Positions 10,301-18,426 of a stretch of DNA of 64,000 nucleotides are shown in pieces. This DNA is from Paenibacillus radicis (ex Gao et al. 2016) (lineage in GTDB: Bacteria; Bacillota; Bacilli; Paenibacillales; Paenibacillaceae), in NCBI RefSeq assembly GCF_014641555.1, contig NZ_BMHY01000016.1, positions 27,875 to 91,874 of the forward strand, given 5' to 3'. A program made the position numbers and the translations under genes. Below the pieces are notes generated by a model that saw nothing but the letters and a program-made list of their open reading frames with translations, was not told the origin of the DNA and made no database searches. Each line of letters starts with the position of its first letter. Within the stretch, counting starts at the first letter, position 1.

Positions 10301-12955
10301 TCTAATCCTGGAGCTGCTCGTACTAAAAGCTATAGCTATAATGATGCGCAACGATTAATTGTGGAAGAGTGGCCAGACGGGAAAAAATTATATACAAATT
10401 ATACTCCTTACGGTGATGTTGAAACACAGACTCAGTCTATCGGTTCTCAAACAAGGGTAAACATAAAAAATATTACGAATTCTACAGGGAAATTGATATA
10501 TTTCTCACAACCCTATGGGGATCCTGCTAAGCAAATAAAGTATGATTACAGCAGTAATGGTCAAATTAAACAAACGACCGATCCACTAGGTTCTACTAAT
10601 TATTATTATGCTAATATGGCATCCAAAGTAGATGGCTCATCGTCTTATTTGCAAAATACGACGAAGGTAGTTTCTCCTGATGGAAAAGAAATGTGGACTT
10701 TCCAAGACAAGACAGGAAGAACGCTTAAGCAGGTGGAGACCAACGGAGTAAAAACAAGAACAACCAGGTATGCATATACTCCACTGGGAGCTTTATCGCA
10801 AATGCAAGTAAGTGCTAATGGAGAGACACAAACGACACAATATAAATATGATAGTACTGGCAATCTGATATATCTGAAGGATCATGAGAATAATGTCAAT
10901 CGTTATGTTTACAACCGCTTAGGTCAAGTGATTGCTACGTATACGAATGATCAATTGCAGAAACAAAGCGAATACAATCAAGTAGGCTGGCAATTACTTA
11001 AAACCAATGCTGAAGGTAAGCAAGATAAATATCAGTATACGAACACGGGATTGTTGGACTCGTACACCGATAAAATGAATCAAACCCATAAATATACGTA
11101 CACTCCTTATGATGAAGTGAACCGGCAGTCTGTTTTGAATGCGAGCGGTACAGAAGTTTATTGGCAGCAGTACAGCTACAATCCAATCACTAGGTTGCTT
11201 GCAGGGGTATCGAATAGCGAAGGAGAAAATCAAGGATATAACTATGACGAGTGGAATCGATTAAATCGTCAAACGGTGGCAAATCGTAATTATGATATAC
11301 AATATGATAATTACGATCGTATGAAATCTCTCAAGTACCCGGATGGCGAGTTAGTTTCATATAATTATGATGTATTGGATCGCATTCTTTCGGTTACGTC
11401 TCCGAATATGGGAGTCGTTCAGTATGACTACACGATTTCACTTAATGAGAATACGAGTAAATTAACTTATCCTAATGGTCTTGTACAGACACGGAAGGTG
11501 AACTCCTTTGGTGAGCTTACCTCTTATGGTCAAAATTCAACGACTAACAACACTTCGAATTGGAGTGAAATTTTTAGTCACGATGGTTTTAGTAATATAT
11601 CGAACATTAATCGAAATGGTTCGAATCTGACATTTCATTATGATGGACTGAACCGTATTAAAGACGAGAGCACACCTGAAGGTGAACGTACCTATTCGTA
11701 CGATGAGCGGGGGAATCGTCTTACTGCATCAGGGGATTTACCTGGATTAGATATGGAAGAATCAGCTTACACCTATAATCCGCTTAATATGCTCAAAACT
11801 TATTCTTCGGGAGATAAGCAAGCTTCGTATACGTATTACGGTGATGGATTGCGAGCAACAAAAACGGTAAATGGAAAGTTAAGCCGGTATGTATATTTAA
11901 ATGGGCATATCATAGAGGAACTAGATGCCAATGGGAATACGAAAGCAAGGAATGTCTGGGGGAATGAATTGCTCTATCGGCATGACTATGTTGCTAATAA
12001 GAAAGGTTATTATTCTTATAATGGGCATGGTGATGTTATAAAAATAACGGATGGTAGCGGGAATGCTATTAATACGTATAATTATGATATCTGGGGCAAT
12101 ATTCTATCTCAGACAGAGAATATGTCCAATCCCTTTAAGTACACAGGGGAAGTTTATGATGAAGAAAGCAAATTGTACTATCTTCGTGCTCGGTACTATG
12201 ATCCTAGTATAGGTAGGTTTATTAATGAGGATACGTATGAAGGGGAGATTAATAATCCGCTTAGTTTGAATTTGTATACGTATGTAATGAATAATCCATT
12301 ACTATACTCTGACCCATCTGGGCACAAAGCTAAAAAAGGGTTAGACCTTACTTGGGCAAGCTTTTTACAAAGATATGGTAGCATTGAGATAGCTAATATA
12401 CTTGAAGCACGATTAGATGGTGATATATCAGTAGAAGAAATGTTTGATTCTCTTGGAATGAGTTTTACTGATTGGGACGATGCAATAGTCGATGATGATC
12501 AAGTAGGTACTGTTTCTTATCAAAAAGGCGCAGGACCGAACTTAGATGAGACTAGAGTCGCAACTATATTGTCATGGACGGGACAAGATGTTACTCATTT
12601 AGCGAAAAAAACAGGGAATGACCCTGCTACAGGTAAACCATATAAAAATCCTGATTACAAAGTGGACGGAGTAGTAACGGAACTGAAAACGTTAAATGGT
12701 GACAAATTGAATTTAACGACCGGAGCAGGACAACTTGCAAGTGGATTAAAACAAGCGGGTACAGTTATATTAGATGCAAGAAAATATGAGAATGTTTCGG
12801 AGTTTGAGGCTTTTGATATGCTCTTTTATGGGCTAGTGCAAGCTCAAAGAAATAAAGTTCCTCTCTACGATTATATGGAAATGCAGGTTTGGACAAGAGA
12901 TGGGATGTATATATGGAATATTGGTGACATTGGTATAGGAATGGAATATTTTTAG
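7379..12955 (+). CDS. RHS/YD-repeat secreted toxin 1 (WapA-like), nuclease-like tail
   Basis: An 1858-residue polymorphic toxin. A Sec signal peptide (1-28, ending VYA) points to export by the general pathway, as in Bacillus WapA rather than type VI systems. Residues about 230-1600 are YD/RHS repeats (many YxYDxxGN and YxYDxLGR units) expected to fold as a beta-cocoon around the tail. The RHS core ends with LRARYYDPSIGRFINEDTY and NNPLLYSDPSGH. The tail (1650-1858) is unrelated to that of RHS2 and contains PDYKVDG...TELK, giving D1763, E1768 and K1770, a PD-(D/E)xK-like nuclease pattern seen in CdiA-type tRNase or DNase toxins. The GTG start is set by AAGGGAG ahead of it. The immunity candidate begins 15 bp after the stop. 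I am sure of the family and moderately sure of nuclease activity. Confidence 0.9.
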   Translation: MKRIVSLMLIASMALSVFSDSNSVSVYASSNNNNSQSVNESVYLPEVLDDETTVTNSVYKWGRFSDDEVAYIREYYSIIMKKLAAFYYSELSPLLETNELLSMLEWDGSEISSIIATLTEKERESLRKQTPVVMNQYDFDNHREETLEKMNVQADPQIINVEGNEVIDNMLETYEETVTSATYGASTSKQFANSTGNPYRFEESNNSFHYSANTSSNVDPMYKTSNQREVDLYLPGRNGLDFSITRSYNSLNAKILLPTQDGNMSASPYCNPTNSWYKNYLPDCMGNTPTSYIYDIHKDPTFLAVGWSLNIPHMQKGTIQALTGSVLTSGNVNYYYRSYDNFYDYITFSLDDGTSYEFRGGSTPYNHPYSNVTYNFNNGTYNLVVDDKITYRFDESGKLVSKSNLWGDTITYSYSSDKIFITDSVGRTIELIKPTYSGYSGFIVKDKLGAKTHEIKYDVTYKYDAVTYVRAYDMSTIDTHKEDSEGRFSPYHQLNAIIDVVDNNKILKTYTYYTPDITRNADFNFEDDYYYTTSNGLPILDFNNGAEAKSIVDRDAATHGSIPYLLLNEVTDTTGLTTQFKYQTSNWAWYYEQNGLKREQTRGTIRLYMDPWNLSYVGYHQVTNVYYKYKANTGEQKLLTQYVSIYTSVAQEIWTTPKTGGVVENYRLKYSSNFRQPTVPSSIAFDYGGYREDITSEYRPINGGLFVTTYEYKYPGNLSNGVQYVEDGVYYGNSRQEMQAYQYDPNKNKPYLTKQFDLSDKTDEMRKFLWQGQDRNLPSQIAQYAALYRTEYDAYGAVIYQEDPYGNKVETTYGGPFHQVSVLKQTASDGLTKSETTYTYQADGTLSSSVQKGYYRDSNNPALVQEDQVVTEYSLYNANKQPTRVRTVSSGSQYGSQPLESIVDLRYDADNLHVIEEKTHVTLSKGQAAVPLIVSYNYDNRDRLSKQTFPDGSTATYQYDLNNRMISETYTPSPSNPGAARTKSYSYNDAQRLIVEEWPDGKKLYTNYTPYGDVETQTQSIGSQTRVNIKNITNSTGKLIYFSQPYGDPAKQIKYDYSSNGQIKQTTDPLGSTNYYYANMASKVDGSSSYLQNTTKVVSPDGKEMWTFQDKTGRTLKQVETNGVKTRTTRYAYTPLGALSQMQVSANGETQTTQYKYDSTGNLIYLKDHENNVNRYVYNRLGQVIATYTNDQLQKQSEYNQVGWQLLKTNAEGKQDKYQYTNTGLLDSYTDKMNQTHKYTYTPYDEVNRQSVLNASGTEVYWQQYSYNPITRLLAGVSNSEGENQGYNYDEWNRLNRQTVANRNYDIQYDNYDRMKSLKYPDGELVSYNYDVLDRILSVTSPNMGVVQYDYTISLNENTSKLTYPNGLVQTRKVNSFGELTSYGQNSTTNNTSNWSEIFSHDGFSNISNINRNGSNLTFHYDGLNRIKDESTPEGERTYSYDERGNRLTASGDLPGLDMEESAYTYNPLNMLKTYSSGDKQASYTYYGDGLRATKTVNGKLSRYVYLNGHIIEELDANGNTKARNVWGNELLYRHDYVANKKGYYSYNGHGDVIKITDGSGNAINTYNYDIWGNILSQTENMSNPFKYTGEVYDEESKLYYLRARYYDPSIGRFINEDTYEGEINNPLSLNLYTYVMNNPLLYSDPSGHKAKKGLDLTWASFLQRYGSIEIANILEARLDGDISVEEMFDSLGMSFTDWDDAIVDDDQVGTVSYQKGAGPNLDETRVATILSWTGQDVTHLAKKTGNDPATGKPYKNPDYKVDGVVTELKTLNGDKLNLTTGAGQLASGLKQAGTVILDARKYENVSEFEAFDMLFYGLVQAQRNKVPLYDYMEMQVWTRDGMYIWNIGDIGIGMEYF

Positions 12956-12970
12956 AAAGGAGCATGTAGA

Positions 12971-13486
12971 ATGGGAGTGAAGTTTACCGCAATTTTTAAT
13001 AATAATAATTCAACATTTGAGAAAATCGAAAATCTAAAAAGGAAATTGAAATTAGAATGGAGTAAAAAAAGAAGTGAAGATAACTCATTAGATTGGTCTA
13101 CAATTTATTGTGATGACCCCAAAGAGCATTTTGAAAGATATGGACACGTAGGACTAATGGGTTCTAATGGGGATTTATTGAATATTAGTTCGAATCTAAT
13201 TGAGTTGCAAAGCGAGGTAGATTGGTTTGCTTTTTTGAAATTTCCTGAAACTAGAGAGGAAGTTAGAGCAGATTGTTTATTGATTGCAGGTATGGTGGGG
13301 AATCCTATTTATTTACCTGATTCCTACTCATACTCCTCATTTGTATTTGAAGGAAATACTTTCGATGATGTTTTAAGTTCACTACAAAAAAAATACGGTG
13401 AACCAATGAAAGATATTGCTTGCATGTTAATACAGAATGAATTTTACTGGGAGACGACAGGCTATTACATTGATTCATTGATTTAA
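12971..13486 (+). CDS. Probable immunity protein for RHS toxin 1
   Basis: A 171-residue soluble protein with no signal peptide and no clear membrane segment. The AGAAAGGAG ribosome site lies just after the RHS1 stop and the gene starts 15 bp downstream of it, the classic place for the antitoxin that protects the producer from the polymorphic tail. I do not recognise a named immunity family in it: a WSTIYCDDPKEHFERYG stretch, EVDWFAFLKFPETREE and a tryptophan/tyrosine-rich end are visible. A predicted cytoplasmic location agrees with a nucleic-acid-cutting toxin. A strong terminator follows at 13495, so it closes the RHS1 transcription unit. Role is inferred from position. Confidence 0.65.
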   Translation: MGVKFTAIFNNNNSTFEKIENLKRKLKLEWSKKRSEDNSLDWSTIYCDDPKEHFERYGHVGLMGSNGDLLNISSNLIELQSEVDWFAFLKFPETREEVRADCLLIAGMVGNPIYLPDSYSYSSFVFEGNTFDDVLSSLQKKYGEPMKDIACMLIQNEFYWETTGYYIDSLI

Positions 13487-13494
13487 GTGTGCTC

Positions 13495-13536
13495 AACCAC
13501 ATGAGAGTATATTTCCTCCATGTGGTTGCTTTTTTA
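13495..13536 (+). terminator. Terminator after RHS1 immunity gene
   Basis: A 9-bp perfect stem, AACCACATG (13495-13503) with CATGTGGTT (13519-13527), then GCTTTTTTA. A closely similar right arm, CTCCATGTGGTTTTTTTA, appears at 25740 beyond the intact IS element, suggesting both RHS loci once carried the same terminator. Confidence 0.8.
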
Positions 13537-13565
13537 TCATTATTACAAAAGAAAGGTATCCGTAT

Positions 13566-13979
13566 ATGAAAAATAAAATTGATATTAAAGCAATTTTAAT
13601 TGGTGTAATTGTTTATTTTATAGGAAGTTTTATTTTTCCATTAGCATTTACATATTTCCTTGTTACTATTAAATTTGAATTAGTTCTTTTGCTTAGTCCA
13701 ATAGCCGAATTAGTGCTCGATTTGTTTTTAATTTCGATTGTAATACTCTGTGCAGGATATTGTACAAATACATTCAGTAGCAACAAGAACAAGTTAATAA
13801 ATAGTATAATAGTCGGTGTCTTAATCAGCCTGTATAATATTGTTGGTACAATGACTGGTATTAACAATTATGAAACCCATATGTTCTATATAAATATATG
13901 TTTTGATTTATCTATTATAATACTATCTTGTATAGGTGGAATAATATCAAAAAAGTTGCAATACAAAAAAATAATTTAA
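13566..13979 (+). CDS. Four-helix membrane protein, possible orphan immunity gene
   Basis: A 137-residue, strongly hydrophobic protein with four likely membrane segments (about 8-32, 40-64, 77-97 and 108-127) and a basic end, KKLQYKKII. GAAAGGTATCCGT precedes the ATG. No family is recognised. It lies after the RHS1 immunity terminator and ends only one base before the inverted repeat of the degenerate IS element. In RHS loci such leftover genes are often immunity genes for tails that have since been swapped out; a membrane protein would suit a membrane-acting toxin. That role is a guess from position; a plain accessory membrane protein is equally possible. Confidence 0.5.
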   Translation: MKNKIDIKAILIGVIVYFIGSFIFPLAFTYFLVTIKFELVLLLSPIAELVLDLFLISIVILCAGYCTNTFSSNKNKLINSIIVGVLISLYNIVGTMTGINNYETHMFYINICFDLSIIILSCIGGIISKKLQYKKII

Positions 13980-13980
13980 A

Positions 13981-14934
13981 TGCCCCCCTTTAGAATTTTA
14001 TCGAATTGGTCAAGACCTGTGTATAAAGGCATGGATTCGCTCTTGAGCATCTTCCAATGAACCGATAGAATAGGGATTAGAGAGCTTCTGCTTTCAAATG
14101 AGAGAAGAAGCTCTCCATAGCGGCGTTGTAGTAACAATTGCCGCGTCTGGACATGCTGATTTTGGCGCTAACCTGGTTCAGCATGTTGCGGTATGCATGG
14201 GACGTATACTGACATATTTAATCGCCGAGAGGTAAAGCCAGGTTTCTCCGACCGCATACTGGGTGATGTCCGTGACCCACTTCTGTTTTGGCTCAACAGG
14301 TTCTCTGCGACAAGCGGAGGAAGTCCTTCTCCGTGGGGCTTTGCCTAAATTTTACGCCGAATGATCGATTTCAAATTCATTTCCTGCATGAGTCGAAGCA
14401 CCTTCTTATGATTCACAAGCCATCCCTCTGAGCTTGGATACGACGATAATCGCCATGCACTTGCGAGCACGATATCATCCGCTACGGGAAACAGCTAAGA
14501 ACGTACACATTCCTTTGATGGTATAGGTTCCAACAAACGATTCTACAACGAGCCGCTTTCCCCAGACACCTCCTGATTCAAGATCGCCAACCACTTTTTT
14601 AGCCCCACATTCTCTATTTCTAATCGCTTCACATAGCGACTTTGTTCCGTCTCTTGGCGAAGAAGGCGCTCCTCTGCGATCTTCAAACACGCGATCACCT
14701 TTCTTGCGATAGGTAGCCATCCATGTTTTCACTCGATTCGCTTCATAGATGCCTAATTGTTTCTTAATCGCACGATACGTCCAATTCTCCTCAACCCGTA
14801 GTCGAATGGCTTCACGCTTTAAGCTCCCTGGATAATGTTTATACGTTTGTCCCTTCTTTGCCATAAAAAAGCACCCCCTAGAATTTCATCGGATAAAACC
14901 AGGGGTTTATTCCAATGTCTATTCTAAGGGGGCA
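13981..14934 (-). mobile_element. Degenerate IS3-family element with both ends
   Basis: The left end TGCCCCCCTTTAGAAT (13981) and the reverse complement of the right end TGCCCCCTTAGAATAGAC (ending 14934) form terminal inverted repeats. The element is only about 954 bp, shorter than usual for IS3 elements, so it has internal losses. Both transposase genes read on the minus strand and are broken. No clear 3-4 bp target duplication is visible at the borders. Confidence 0.75.
14010..14864 (-). pseudogene. Remnant IS3-family transposase OrfA and OrfB
   Basis: The first 390 bp on the minus strand (14864-14475) encode a 129-residue OrfA-like helix-turn-helix protein (HYPGSLKREAIRLRVEEN, then WTYRAIKKQLGI). 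Downstream, OrfB is recognisable only in pieces: a WVTDITQYAVG segment (first catalytic Asp, near 14265) and SRRGNCYYNAAMESFFSH (third catalytic Glu, near 14130, with the usual Asp next to Asn changed to Tyr). The middle of OrfB, including the second Asp region, is missing or scrambled. It cannot make an active transposase. Confidence 0.75.
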
Positions 14935-15040
14935 GCCAAATAAACCAAGGGAGCTATTTTCTAATTTAATGGGTGCACATCACTTTTCTTTTAGTGTATA
15001 TTTTGTAGGCTCTGATTCAGCTGTAACTGACCTCTGCTGT

Positions 15041-16738
15041 TCAATTATTTGTTTTCTTTACTTTAATCAGGTTTCCATTAGCATCATATTCATATTCAAG
15101 GACAACTCCGTTCGGATATAATACCTTGGATAGTCTGCCATTGATATCGTAGAAATATTGGACTCTTTTATTTAGAAAATCTAGGTTACCAGTCGTGTTT
15201 ATGAGTTTAAATTCGATTTGATCAATATCTAAATAGGCTTGCTCCTCACCGCCTACTCCAAATTGAACCTTTACTGCAGTCGCATTTGGACGGGTAACAA
15301 AGAATAACTCTTTATATTTCCATGTCCAATTTCCTTTATTAAATTGCTGTATGCTTTCATCCAGCACTGCTCCGTTTGAATCGAACTGAGTTATTTTTAA
15401 TTTTGCATATCCAGTTGGCAGGGTGTATCTTAACCAGGCTGCAAACTGATAGGCTGAGCCTCCTATAACAGGTATTGATTTAGATGAAGTAAACTGATAT
15501 GAATTTATATCACCAACACCATTGTAAAGCCGATAGTGATTTTTCCCTTGTTTCGGTACGAATTGTGCTATAGTGGCATAATTGTATTGACTAGAGCCGG
15601 TATGCCAGACCGCTTCCCAGAAGTCAGGAAGGGTATTTAAATTAATATCATTTTCAAAATCCTTATTTAAATCAATTTCTAGCAGACTTACCTGATCAAC
15701 ATCAAGATAGGCCCCAACTTCTCCACCGACTTCAAAACGTATCCGAACCGTATCTGCATTTGGTTTGGTTACAAATTGCTCATTCTTGGAGTGCCACTTC
15801 CAACCACCATTTTTATATACGTAATGGGTTTCTCCAATGTTTTGTCCAGCTTTATCAATTTGGATAATACTCATAGCAGATCGTCCATAAGGTAAAGTGT
15901 ATCTTAACATAGCATTTAATTGGTAAGGTGTTCCTGGCTTTACTTGTATTAGATCAGAAATTACATATTGATAGGAATTGACATCATCTAGGCCATTATA
16001 CAATCTGTAATAGTTATTTCCTCCAACAGGAGTATAGGGGATCAGCGTAGCATATGAGTCTTGATTAGTACCATATCTCCAACTACTCTCCCAAAAATCC
16101 GGTAGGCTGTTATTATTAGAATCATTCTCAAAATTACCATTAATATCTGGCAGGTCATTTGGTGTGTTTTCTGGTGTCAGGCTAACCTGATCAATATCAA
16201 GATAACCACCAATTTCACCACCTACTTCAAATCGAATTCGAATGAAATCAGTTGTTGGATTGGTGACGAACTGTTCGCTCTTGGAGTGCCACTTCCCCCC
16301 TCCATTTTTGTACACATAATGAATTTCTCCCACGTTCTGTCCAGTTTTATCTCCCTCTACAATGCTCATAGTAGCTCGTCCTTCTGGAATGGTGTAGCGC
16401 AGTAAGGCATTTAAATTGTAAGTATTTCCAGCTTTCACTGGTATCGGATCGGATAGAACGTAGTGGTATCCATTTTTATCGCCTGTGCCGCTATAGAGTC
16501 TATAGTGATGCTTTTTTATCATCGGCTCATATGGAGCCAAACTAGCATACGGATTGAAACTAGTGCCATTTCTCCAAACAAGCTCCCAGAAGTCAGGAAG
16601 ATTATTGCCATTTGAATCAATTTCAAAACTGCCGTTAATGCTAGATGACTCTCCATTAACTGAGGCTGCTGTTGTGATTGTTGGGGCTGAGAACAATATA
16701 AGTATAATAAAAAACATTAGCGCAACCTTATTTTTCAT
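15041..16738 (-). CDS. Secreted protein, three CBM-like repeats and C-terminal YD unit
   Basis: A 565-residue exported protein read against its neighbours. Residues 1-25 form a signal peptide (cleavage near TTAA). Three repeats of about 165 residues follow, each with NGxFExDxNxNxLPDFWE at the start, HYRLYxGxxDxNxYxY in the middle and GYLDIDQVSL at the end, a layout like family 4/9/22 carbohydrate-binding modules. The last 41 residues are a single YD pair, VQYFYDINGRL...YEYDANGNLIKVKK. GGAGGAAAAA lies just before the ATG. This is the only companion with its YD unit at the C-terminus and the only one in reverse orientation. The region between its end and the IS remnant (14935-15040) has no clear terminator. 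It is probably a surface or toxin-associated glycan-binding protein; function is inferred. Confidence 0.7.
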   Translation of the reverse strand: MKNKVALMFFIILILFSAPTITTAASVNGESSSINGSFEIDSNGNNLPDFWELVWRNGTSFNPYASLAPYEPMIKKHHYRLYSGTGDKNGYHYVLSDPIPVKAGNTYNLNALLRYTIPEGRATMSIVEGDKTGQNVGEIHYVYKNGGGKWHSKSEQFVTNPTTDFIRIRFEVGGEIGGYLDIDQVSLTPENTPNDLPDINGNFENDSNNNSLPDFWESSWRYGTNQDSYATLIPYTPVGGNNYYRLYNGLDDVNSYQYVISDLIQVKPGTPYQLNAMLRYTLPYGRSAMSIIQIDKAGQNIGETHYVYKNGGWKWHSKNEQFVTKPNADTVRIRFEVGGEVGAYLDVDQVSLLEIDLNKDFENDINLNTLPDFWEAVWHTGSSQYNYATIAQFVPKQGKNHYRLYNGVGDINSYQFTSSKSIPVIGGSAYQFAAWLRYTLPTGYAKLKITQFDSNGAVLDESIQQFNKGNWTWKYKELFFVTRPNATAVKVQFGVGGEEQAYLDIDQIEFKLINTTGNLDFLNKRVQYFYDINGRLSKVLYPNGVVLEYEYDANGNLIKVKKTNN

Positions 16739-16920
16739 TTTTTCCTCCTATAAAGTAATTTAAAGATGAATAACAATAATTAATAATAGTTAACTTGATA
16801 TTATTACTGTCTGTCAATGTTTTAATAATTTTCATGATTATTAAGATCTAGATCGAAATAATTAAATTTGATTTATAAATTTAAGTGAATAAAGTTTTCT
16901 TTTGTCTAAATTTCATAATT

Positions 16921-16985
16921 CGACAAAATAAATGTTAATTCGACATTTTATCTTACTGAAATGGATGGCATATGTATTATATAGT
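16921..16985 (+). promoter_or_regulatory. Candidate activated promoter of RHS sub-cluster 2
   Basis: CGACA at 16921 and 16941 (20 bp apart), CTTACTGAAAT at 16952 and TATAGT at 16980-16985. The distances from the second CGACA to the last two elements (11 and 39 bp) are identical to those at 3392-3456. The surrounding 16739-17150 gap is about 400 bp of AT-rich DNA; it must also carry the promoter of the divergent gene ending at 15041, which I could not place with confidence. Confidence 0.55.
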
Positions 16986-17204
16986 ATTACTTAGTGGTCG
17001 AAAAATGAAATAAAAGAAGAGATACTTAGAACAATACGTATGCTTTCATTAAATAGTCATGTTTCTATCTTGATTATAGTCCGTTTGAAAATAAACTTCG
17101 GTATTACACAGTAATAATGCGAGTACAGAATTATAAAGGAGTGGATTTTAATTTTTATAAAACAGCCGTATAAAATCAAGAATTATTTTCTCAAAGTCTT
17201 ATTA

Positions 17205-18398
17205 ATGATTTTATTACTAAACGGCATGGTTTTTACAAATTCAGTAGCCTATGCAAATGGTGATGAAACTACTTATTACTATGATGCACAGAACCGACTA
17301 GTAAAGACTATAAGGCTGGTAGGAGCACTCACTTATCAAACGGATTATATTTATGATTCAAATGGGAATTTACTGAAGAAGGTAACCAAACAAATAGCTG
17401 CAGTTAAAAAAAACATTATTGTCAATGGCAGCTTTGAGAAGAATACAGGGACGACAGGGGTTGCTGACGGATGGGTCAAATTTGATGCTTCTGGAGTTGG
17501 GGGAGTGTTCAATGTAAACCAGACACTTGCTGTATCAGGGGCTAATAGTCAACAACTAACTGCTTATAATATGAGTGCCACAGGGTACTTGAATGTTTAT
17601 CAGGATGTTCGGTTAAATCAGAACAGTAATTATGCGTTTAATGCAATGATTAATATAGCTACCCTTACTAATGCCAGATTCCAAGTCGCTGTTCATTATT
17701 ACAATTCTTTGGGGGAATTTGTTGGTGCGGACGCTCCGGTTGAATATAACAATCGAACTAATGGCTGGCTCAGTGTGAGCGGTATATTAAAGACTCCTGC
17801 GAATGGGGTAAAAGCAAGAATTCATTTGCATGCAACTGCGATTGCAGCTAATTCTTCAGTTGATATTTATATGGATAGTGTTTCACTTTCACTAGGAACT
17901 GAAGCGAATGTATTCAATAACGGAGGGTTTGATGAATACACGGGAACCAACGGTGCGGCAGACGGTTGGGCCAAGTTTGATGCATCAGCAGGTTTGGCTG
18001 CCTATGAATCCGTTGAAAATCCCTCTACAGGTGGGAGAAGTCAGAGACTAGCAGTTAATGGAATGGGCCCATTGGGTTATTTCAATATTTACCAAGAGGT
18101 ATATCTATTATCTAATAAAAAGTACAATCTCAGCGGGAAAATAAATATTGCTGCTTTATCGAATGCCAGATTCCAAGTCGCAGTTCACTATTATAGTGCC
18201 TCAGGAATGTTTTTGGGAAGCGCTACGCCATTCGAATTGAATCAGACAACGAATGGCTGGTTAGATATTCAGGGGGCGTTAACAGCCCCAATCGATGCGG
18301 CAAGGGCAAGGATTCATCTTCACGTTACATCAACAACAGCAGCAACATCTTCAGCAGATATCCAAGTAGACGATTTTAAGCTGATTCGCATTAACTAA
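17205..18398 (+). CDS. Secreted companion, YD unit plus two CBM-like repeats
   Basis: From the ATG this is 397 residues. A YD pair, TTYYYDAQNRLVKT...DYIYDSNGNLLKKV, sits right after the signal peptide, then two repeats of about 150 residues (about 68-225 and 230-397) with NGxFExxTGxxGxADGWxKFDAS at the start and an SVDIYMDSVSL or SADIQVDDFKL end, like CBM4_9 modules. The ATG at 17205 gives a signal peptide without its basic region. The same frame is open upstream and supplies KQPYKIKNYFLKVLL, and AAAGGAG at 17135-17141 is nine bases before an ATT at 17151, so a non-AUG start at 17151 (or a one-base error just after a GTG at 17141) is likely. It lies 28 bp before RHS2 and is the intact homologue of the broken gene before RHS1. 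A role as a glycan-binding partner of RHS2 is inferred. Confidence 0.75.
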   Translation: MILLLNGMVFTNSVAYANGDETTYYYDAQNRLVKTIRLVGALTYQTDYIYDSNGNLLKKVTKQIAAVKKNIIVNGSFEKNTGTTGVADGWVKFDASGVGGVFNVNQTLAVSGANSQQLTAYNMSATGYLNVYQDVRLNQNSNYAFNAMINIATLTNARFQVAVHYYNSLGEFVGADAPVEYNNRTNGWLSVSGILKTPANGVKARIHLHATAIAANSSVDIYMDSVSLSLGTEANVFNNGGFDEYTGTNGAADGWAKFDASAGLAAYESVENPSTGGRSQRLAVNGMGPLGYFNIYQEVYLLSNKKYNLSGKINIAALSNARFQVAVHYYSASGMFLGSATPFELNQTTNGWLDIQGALTAPIDAARARIHLHVTSTTAATSSADIQVDDFKLIRIN

Positions 18399-18426
18399 CA
18401 TAAATAATAAGGGAGAGAACAACGAA

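Noticed and set aside
13978..14937. Target-site duplication of the degenerate IS
   Set aside because: Bases next to the two ends (AAA and GCC) do not match.
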